A DNA stretch of 64,000 nt from Streptomyces sp. CBMA29 (lineage in GTDB: Bacteria; Actinomycetota; Actinomycetes; Streptomycetales; Streptomycetaceae), in NCBI RefSeq assembly GCF_014596445.1, contig NZ_MECL01000126.1, positions 1-64,000 on the forward strand, given 5' to 3'. Of this stretch, positions 59,688 through 64,000 are shown in pieces. The notes beneath the pieces are model-generated. The model made no database searches and was not told the DNA's origin. It was given only the letters and a program-made list of their open reading frames with translations. How positions within the stretch are numbered: position 1 is the first letter of the stretch; each line of letters opens with the position of its first letter. The translations under genes and the position numbers were made by a program.

Positions 59688-59704
59688 TCAGATGTCGCGG
59701 AAGA
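59688..59704. repeat. attR: right 17-bp copy of the att core, inside murA2
   Basis: Same 17 bases as 47418-47434. On the minus strand they encode Ile-Phe-Arg-Asp-Ile and the TGA stop of murA2 (with the first Ile codon only partly inside). Integration therefore restores the complete gene. Confidence 0.88.
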
Positions 59705-61217
59705 TCTCGATCTGGGCGCCGATGGAGTTGAGGCGCTCGGCGAGGTCTTCGTAGCCGCGGTTGATGACGTAGACGTTGCGGAGGACGGAGGTGCCTTCGG
59801 CGGCCATCATGGCGAGCAGGACGACGACGGCGGGGCGCAGCGCCGGGGGGCACATCATCTCGGCGGCGCGCCAGCGGGTGGGGCCCTCGACCAGGACGCG
59901 GTGCGGGTCGAGGAGTTTGACGGCCGCGCCGAGACGGGTCAGCTCGGTGAGGTAGATGGCGCGGTTGTCGTAGACCCAGTCGTGGATGAGGGTCGAGCCC
60001 TGGGCGGTGGCGGCGATGGCCGCGAAGAAGGGGACGTTGTCGATGTTGAGCCCGGGGAACGGCATCGGGTGGATCTTGTCGATGGGGGAGCGCAGCTTGG
60101 ACGGGCGGACGGTGAGGTCCACCAGCCGGGTGCGGCCGTTGTCGGCGCGGTACTCGGGAGTCAGCTCGTGGTCGAGCCCCATCTCCTCCAGCACGGCCAG
60201 CTCGATCTCCATGAATTCGATCGGCACCCGCCGGATCGTCAGCTCCGACTCGGTGACGACGGCCGCGGCCAGCAGGCTCATCGCCTCGACCGGGTCCTCG
60301 GACGGCGCGTAGTCCACGTCGCGGTCGATCGCGGAGACGCCGTGCACGGTGAGCGTCGTCGTACCGATGCCGTCCACTCGGACGCCCAGCTCCTCCAGGA
60401 AGAAGCAGAGGTCCTGGACCATGTAATTGGAGCTGGCGTTGCGGATGACGGTGACGCCGTCGTGCCGGGCGGCGGCCAGCAGCGCGTTCTCGGTCACCGT
60501 GTCGCCGCGCTCGGTCAGCACGATCGGCCGGGTCGGGGTGACGCCCCGGTCGACCTCCGCGTGGTACGTGCCGTCCGTCGCGGTGATGTCCAGGCCGAAG
60601 TGGCGCAGCGCGTTCATGTGCGGCTGGACCGTACGGGTGCCGAGGTCGCAGCCGCCCGTGTACGGGATACGGAAGCGGTCGGTGCGGTGCAGCAGCGGCC
60701 CGAGGAACATGATCACACTGCGGGTGCGCCGCGCGGCCTCGGTGTCCATCGAGTCCAGGTCGAGGCTGGCGGGCGGCACGATCTCCAGGTCGTTGCCGTC
60801 GTTGATCCAGCGGGCGCGGACGCCGATGCTGCCCAGCACCTCCAGGATCCGGTAGACCTCCTCGATCCTGGCCACCCGGCGCAGCGTGGTGCGCCCGGCG
60901 TTCAGCAGGGTCGCGCACAGCAGGGCCACGCAGGCGTTCTTGCTCGTCTTGACGTCTATGGCGCCGGACAGGCGACGCCCGCCGACCACCCGCAGATGCA
61001 TGGGGCCCGCGTAGCCGAGGGAGACGATCTCGCTGTCCAGCGCCTCGCCGATGCGGGCGATCATCTCAAGACTGATGTTCTGGTTGCCGCGCTCGATACG
61101 GTTGACTGCGCTCTGGCTGGTCCCGAGAGCCTCGGCGAGCTGGGACTGTGTCCAGCCCCTGTGCTGCCTGGCGTCCCGGATGAGCCTGCCGATACGTACG
61201 AGGTAGTCGTCGGTCAT
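59688..61217 (-). CDS. murA2: UDP-N-acetylglucosamine 1-carboxyvinyltransferase with N-terminal HTH domain
   Basis: MurA-family enolpyruvyl transferase of 509 residues, the first committed step of peptidoglycan synthesis (PEP plus UDP-GlcNAc). Residues 1-66 are an XRE-type helix-turn-helix (HRGWTQSQLAEALGTSQSAV, NRIERGNQNISLEMI), then a complete EPT domain from about residue 72. The Lys-Asn pair is in SKNACVALLCATLL. The fosfomycin-target Cys is present in TGGCDLGTRTVQPHM at about residue 189. RRVPIEFMEIELAVLEEMG lies in the second half. This fusion is known in streptomycetes as a second MurA. The 3' end is the integration site of the neighbouring element and remains intact. A palindrome 12 bases upstream of the ATG suggests autoregulation by the HTH. 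Confidence 0.93.
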   Translation of the reverse strand: MTDDYLVRIGRLIRDARQHRGWTQSQLAEALGTSQSAVNRIERGNQNISLEMIARIGEALDSEIVSLGYAGPMHLRVVGGRRLSGAIDVKTSKNACVALLCATLLNAGRTTLRRVARIEEVYRILEVLGSIGVRARWINDGNDLEIVPPASLDLDSMDTEAARRTRSVIMFLGPLLHRTDRFRIPYTGGCDLGTRTVQPHMNALRHFGLDITATDGTYHAEVDRGVTPTRPIVLTERGDTVTENALLAAARHDGVTVIRNASSNYMVQDLCFFLEELGVRVDGIGTTTLTVHGVSAIDRDVDYAPSEDPVEAMSLLAAAVVTESELTIRRVPIEFMEIELAVLEEMGLDHELTPEYRADNGRTRLVDLTVRPSKLRSPIDKIHPMPFPGLNIDNVPFFAAIAATAQGSTLIHDWVYDNRAIYLTELTRLGAAVKLLDPHRVLVEGPTRWRAAEMMCPPALRPAVVVLLAMMAAEGTSVLRNVYVINRGYEDLAERLNSIGAQIEIFRDI

Positions 61218-61229
61218 ATCGCCGAGGCT

Positions 61230-61245
61230 ATCTCACATATGAGAT
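61230..61245. promoter_or_regulatory. Palindromic operator candidate upstream of murA2
   Basis: ATCTCA and TGAGAT flank a 4-base centre (CATA), starting 12 bases before the murA2 ATG on its upstream side. AT-rich perfect dyads are rare in this GC-rich DNA. The site overlaps the likely promoter and is the natural target for the HTH domain of MurA2. Confidence 0.7.
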
Positions 61246-61473
61246 GCGGCAACCGCGGATCGGCCGTCCGTGACGGACCCCACTCCCGCCGTGTGCCATC
61301 CGGCGTACGCCGGCGCGTACCCGCCCGTGCCCGCACCCGCGACCGCCCTCACCGTACTCGCGGGTCACGGCCCCGCAACCCGAGAGCGCAACCTGGCGGC
61401 GAAGCCCAAGAGCGCAACCCGATGCGCACGCCCCGGCCACGCGCCGCCGTGGGCATACGGCACACTTCCGATC

Positions 61474-61959
61474 ATGCTCACGCCCATACGTTCCCGGCCC
61501 TCGCGCCGCGCGGCCGGCGCCGTACTCGCCCTGGCCGGAGCGCTCGCCGGGTGCGGCGGCGGCGCGGGCCCCTCGCAGGACCCGCCGAAACCGCCGTTCG
61601 GCTGGTCGCCGAGCGGACCCTCCCAGACGCCCCCGACCTGGGGGGAGACGACGGGCGCCGCGGCCACGCGAGGTACGGGATCGCCGTCGGCCGGCTCGAC
61701 GTTCGCCCTCACGGCGCCGCCGGAACGCGCGGGCGCGACTCCGGTGACGCCCAGCGCGAGCGGGAGCGTCAGCACGTGCCCGACGCCCGGACAGCCATAT
61801 CGCCTGTGCGGCCGTTACCAGCTGGTCTGGCCGACGATCGACCCGTCCGCGCCGTGTGTCGACCGCGACCAGGGAGTCCACGCAGGCGCCACGTATGCGT
61901 GTGTCCACGGTTACTGGGTGGAGCTCCCGAAGGTCCCGACACCGGCCACGCCGAAGTAG
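61474..61959 (+). CDS. Putative lipoprotein
   Basis: A 161-residue exported protein from ATG 61474. The signal (RRAAGAVLALAGALAGC) ends in lipobox LAGC, so it should be lipid-anchored. A Pro/Ser/Thr-rich linker of about 75 residues follows (PPKPPFGWSPSGPSQTPPTW). A small Cys-containing C-terminal domain (CPTPGQPYRLCGRYQLVW, CVDRDQGVHAGATYACVHG) has four Cys that may form two disulfides. No family recognised. It is convergent with the next minus-strand gene, 15 bases apart, and divergent from murA2. Confidence 0.8.
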   Translation: MLTPIRSRPSRRAAGAVLALAGALAGCGGGAGPSQDPPKPPFGWSPSGPSQTPPTWGETTGAAATRGTGSPSAGSTFALTAPPERAGATPVTPSASGSVSTCPTPGQPYRLCGRYQLVWPTIDPSAPCVDRDQGVHAGATYACVHGYWVELPKVPTPATPK

Positions 61960-61974
61960 CGCGCCCGGCGCCCG

Positions 61975-63204
61975 CTACCGCCCGTGCGGTACGAAGATCG
62001 GCTCGTCGTCGGCCGCGGCCCGCGGCGCCGGAATCCGGCGGCGCACCGCCCACCGCGGCGTACGCGGCAGGACCACGGCCAGCAGGCAGCACACCGCCAT
62101 GCCGAGCAGCCCGGTGATGACGCCGAGCTTGGCGGCCAGGGAGACCTGCGGCAGGACGAACACGGCGATGTCGAGTCCGAAGGACGCGGCGCTCACCACC
62201 GTCAGCGCCGCCGCGACACGGTTCAGCCGGGCGTCCAGCGCCTCCGCGCGCTGCGAGGACGCGGCCAGCAGGGAGTTGCTGACGTAACCGAGGAGCTTGT
62301 CGGCGCGCTCCTGGGTGTCGTCGAGCCCGATCACCTGGCGCGCGGAGAGATAACTGGCCCGGTGCACCTGCGTCGACTCGATCCGGTAGGCGTCGAGATG
62401 GTGGAAGTCGGCCCACAGACCGTCGAGGAACCGCCGGAAGGCGTGCACATCGGTGGTCTCGGGGTGGCCGTGCGCCAGGTCGGCCAGCACCCAGCGCCCG
62501 GCGACGAGCGCACCCACCAGCAGCGACTGCTGCGCCACCGCGATGTCCGTGGGCTCGGTCATGGTCAGCAGATCGTGCAGCGGCGTCGCCGGATCGCGAT
62601 CCCAGGCGTACGTGTACGGCAGCAGAATCCGGCAGTCGGGGCCCGATATCAGCGCGGGGACACGGGCGTCGGCCGTCCACGGCGGATTCCGCGTCACGAA
62701 GTGGCAGTTGTAGCGCGCCGATTGGCGGTCGATCGGCGAACCCGCCCCGGTCAGCGCGAGATCGGGCCGCAACGCGATTCCCTGGACTAGACCACTGGCG
62801 ACGGCCGCGGCCAGCACCGCCGTCAGGATCGGTGCGTCCGCCTCCCGCAGCGCCTGGTTGACGGTCGCGTCGAGCGCGTCGAGGTCGTGCAGCGCCATCC
62901 GCCGCAGATCGGCCTCGTGCCGCAGCGCGTAGACCACCAGCACGGTGCCCGCGGCCAGGATGCGCGCGTGGCAGGCCACGATCTCCGTGCCCGGCAGGCT
63001 GATCGCCGGTCCGACCATGCCGGTCAGGTCCATCTCGATGGTGGTGTCCGGGTTGTACGCCAGCGACCGCAGGCCCCCGGCCACCGGCCGTAACTCGCCG
63101 TGGCCCGGCACCGCGACCAGCTCCAACGAGCTGACGGGGGAGCGGTGGTGCAGCGGATACGCCCGGCTCTGGAGGTGCAGCACCTCGCTCGCGCCGTCGC
63201 TCAT
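61975..63204 (-). CDS. Hypothetical protein with two C-terminal membrane helices
   Basis: A 409-residue protein starting at ATG 63204, which overlaps the stop of the upstream methyltransferase gene (ATGA). Residues 1-300 look soluble, with IEMDLTGMVGPAISLPGTEI, SPIDRQSARYNCHFVTRNPP and ESTQVHRASYLSARQVIG. A helical stretch (SNSLLAASSQRAEALDARLN) leads into two hydrophobic segments at about residues 328-385 (TVVSAASFGLDIAVFVLP, VITGLLGMAVCCLLAVVLP). A Pro/Arg-rich tail ends the protein. The layout resembles CorA-like or sensor-type proteins with a C-terminal membrane hairpin, but I cannot assign a family. Coupling to the methyltransferase suggests a shared function. Confidence 0.78.
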   Translation of the reverse strand: MSDGASEVLHLQSRAYPLHHRSPVSSLELVAVPGHGELRPVAGGLRSLAYNPDTTIEMDLTGMVGPAISLPGTEIVACHARILAAGTVLVVYALRHEADLRRMALHDLDALDATVNQALREADAPILTAVLAAAVASGLVQGIALRPDLALTGAGSPIDRQSARYNCHFVTRNPPWTADARVPALISGPDCRILLPYTYAWDRDPATPLHDLLTMTEPTDIAVAQQSLLVGALVAGRWVLADLAHGHPETTDVHAFRRFLDGLWADFHHLDAYRIESTQVHRASYLSARQVIGLDDTQERADKLLGYVSNSLLAASSQRAEALDARLNRVAAALTVVSAASFGLDIAVFVLPQVSLAAKLGVITGLLGMAVCCLLAVVLPRTPRWAVRRRIPAPRAAADDEPIFVPHGR

Positions 63205-64000
63205 GCCGTCGCTCCCGCGCGGCCGGGGCCGGAGCCGGGGGTCCAGGAGACCGCCACGTACTCCGGGATCAGGTCGGACTCGCTCACCGACACCCCGCCC
63301 AGATAACGCCGTTGCAGATCCTCGGGGCCCCGGTCCTCGATCGCCGTGCCCAGCAGCGACTCCAGCTCGTCGTGCGTGAGATGGCTCGCGTCCGCGGGCA
63401 CCGACCTGCGCAGGAACCAGTCGCGCTGCCCGGCCAGGACGCGGCAGCCCGCCGCCGCCGCGGGCCAGTAACTGACCGCGGTCACCGCCGTCGTACCGAA
63501 ACCGGCGCCCAGCGTCACCACCGACCGTGCCGCGTCCCCCGGCAGATAGAAGACGACGCCCTCCGCTACGTACGCGATCGGCCGCCCCGCTGCCAACTCG
63601 CGTGCGGCGGCGGTCACTTCGGCGCGGCCCTCCGCCCCGTTCAGATCGGCCGCGAGATGCCGCACCTCGCGCTCCGGCGCGACACCGGACGCCGTCAGCT
63701 CCGCCGCCCGCCGCCGCTTGGCCGCCGCCATCTCCGGCAGGTCCACCTCCAGCGCGGCGGGGAACGGCAGCAGCCACGGATACGAGGAGAAGCCCGCCCC
63801 GCACACCACGAGCACCGTGTCCGGGTCGGCGCGCAGCGCCCGTGCGAGGGTGTCCGCGATGTAGCGTCCGCGCAGCGACACCACCAGGTCGTCGTGCGGG
63901 TACACCTCGTCGGCGAACTCCCGCCACAGCGCCCTCACCGCGGGCCGGTCACCGTCCGGAATCCACGCGCCCGCCAAGGGATCCTCGGCGAGGTCGGGCT
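63201..64000 (-). CDS. Class I SAM-dependent methyltransferase (leucine carboxyl methyltransferase family), 5' end cut
   Basis: The frame runs off the right edge. Codons upstream of the apparent TTG at 63977 stay open (PDLAEDPLAGAWIPDG), so the true start is outside the window and the start at 63977 is only apparent. The visible 266 residues have LVVCGAGFSSYPWLLPFPAA then LEVDLPEMAAAKRRR (SAM site) and AYVAEGVVFYLPGDAA, the signature of the PPM1/LCM family. These methylate carboxyl groups, or act on polyketides and other small molecules. The stop overlaps the next gene (ATGA, 63201-63204). Substrate unknown. Confidence 0.85.
   Translation of the reverse strand, partial: PDLAEDPLAGAWIPDGDRPAVRALWREFADEVYPHDDLVVSLRGRYIADTLARALRADPDTVLVVCGAGFSSYPWLLPFPAALEVDLPEMAAAKRRRAAELTASGVAPEREVRHLAADLNGAEGRAEVTAAARELAAGRPIAYVAEGVVFYLPGDAARSVVTLGAGFGTTAVTAVSYWPAAAAGCRVLAGQRDWFLRRSVPADASHLTHDELESLLGTAIEDRGPEDLQRRYLGGVSVSESDLIPEYVAVSWTPGSGPGRAGATA

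Larger units (their letters stand above)
47418..59704. mobile_element. Decayed integrative element in the 3' end of murA2
   Basis: The stretch between two identical 17-bp sequences (attL 47418-47434, attR 59688-59704) has all the marks of a site-specific integrated element of about 12.3 kb. A tyrosine integrase gene lies next to attR, an excisionase-like frame next to it, and arm-like 11-bp repeats lie inside both ends. Cargo is an RHS toxin gene, a DUF6924-like gene, a small unknown gene and debris of IS701, IS1380 and an older integrase. Base composition is lower in GC than the flanks, especially at 48.9-50.5 kb. The integrase is frameshifted, so the element is probably fixed. Confidence 0.85.

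Noticed and set aside
59901-62117. 738-residue plus-strand frame opposite murA2
   Set aside because: Antisense shadow of murA2 in high-GC DNA. It is Arg/Val/Asp-rich, has no family signature and runs into the lipoprotein region in the wrong frame.

Overview
The window is high-GC actinobacterial DNA, most likely from Streptomyces or a close relative. The signs are GTG, ATG and occasional TTG starts, many 4-base ATGA/GTGA or 1-base TGATG gene overlaps, strong GC bias at third codon positions, and families typical of streptomycetes (DUF3159, DUF6099, an F420-type oxidoreductase, an HTH-fused MurA, bacterial Hen1/Pnkp). No rRNA, tRNA or CRISPR array was seen.

Layout. 1-1.6 kb: two overlapping minus-strand genes, one cut by the window edge. 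2-10.5 kb: a potassium and ion-homeostasis group: kdpD-kdpE without kdpFABC, an OB-fold protein, a DUF3159 membrane protein, two TrkA-type NAD-binding proteins and a KimA/YdaO-like permease, followed by a TrmA/RlmD-type RNA methyltransferase. 11.9-22.5 kb: a carbohydrate or sugar-acid utilisation locus: two paralogous GntR/FCD regulators, a large secreted FN3-containing protein, an ABC importer without its own ATPase, an SDR dehydrogenase, an FAH-family hydrolase and a mannonate-dehydratase-like enzyme. 22.5-28.2 kb: housekeeping and unknown genes (DUF2785, DUF1697, AAA ATPase plus MazG-like, DUF6099, F420 oxidoreductase, homocysteine methyltransferase), ending at a 181-bp MITE-like element. 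28.4-32.5 kb: the RNA-repair pair hen1-pnkp, then a 23-bp x 5 tandem repeat. 32.6-37.6 kb: an NAD-kinase-like/SPFH pair, arginine deiminase and ornithine carbamoyltransferase, and an RsbW-like kinase. 37.9-45.4 kb: a CoA-dependent aromatic-acid locus, best read as 2-aminobenzoate catabolism, under a PaaX-type regulator. 45.4-46.6 kb: an enolase-superfamily sugar-acid dehydratase.

47.4-59.7 kb is a decayed integrative element. It is bounded by an exact 17-bp direct repeat whose right copy is the last codons and stop of murA2. It carries remnants of IS701 and IS1380 transposases and of a first tyrosine integrase, an excisionase-like frame, a frameshifted integrase next to attR, a DUF6924-like gene, and a 2104-residue secreted RHS protein whose tip looks like a NucA/NucB DNase. 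Short repeats inside both ends look like integrase arm sites.

59.7-64 kb: the intact HTH-MurA2 gene with a palindrome just upstream (probably autoregulation), a lipoprotein, a membrane-anchored hypothetical protein and a methyltransferase cut by the right edge.

The observations most worth following are the murA2 integration site with its arm repeats, the RHS-NucA/B toxin and its unassigned immunity partner, the motif shared by the promoters of the aromatic-acid locus, the probable non-phosphorylative sugar-acid route, and the SPFH/NAD-kinase-like pair.
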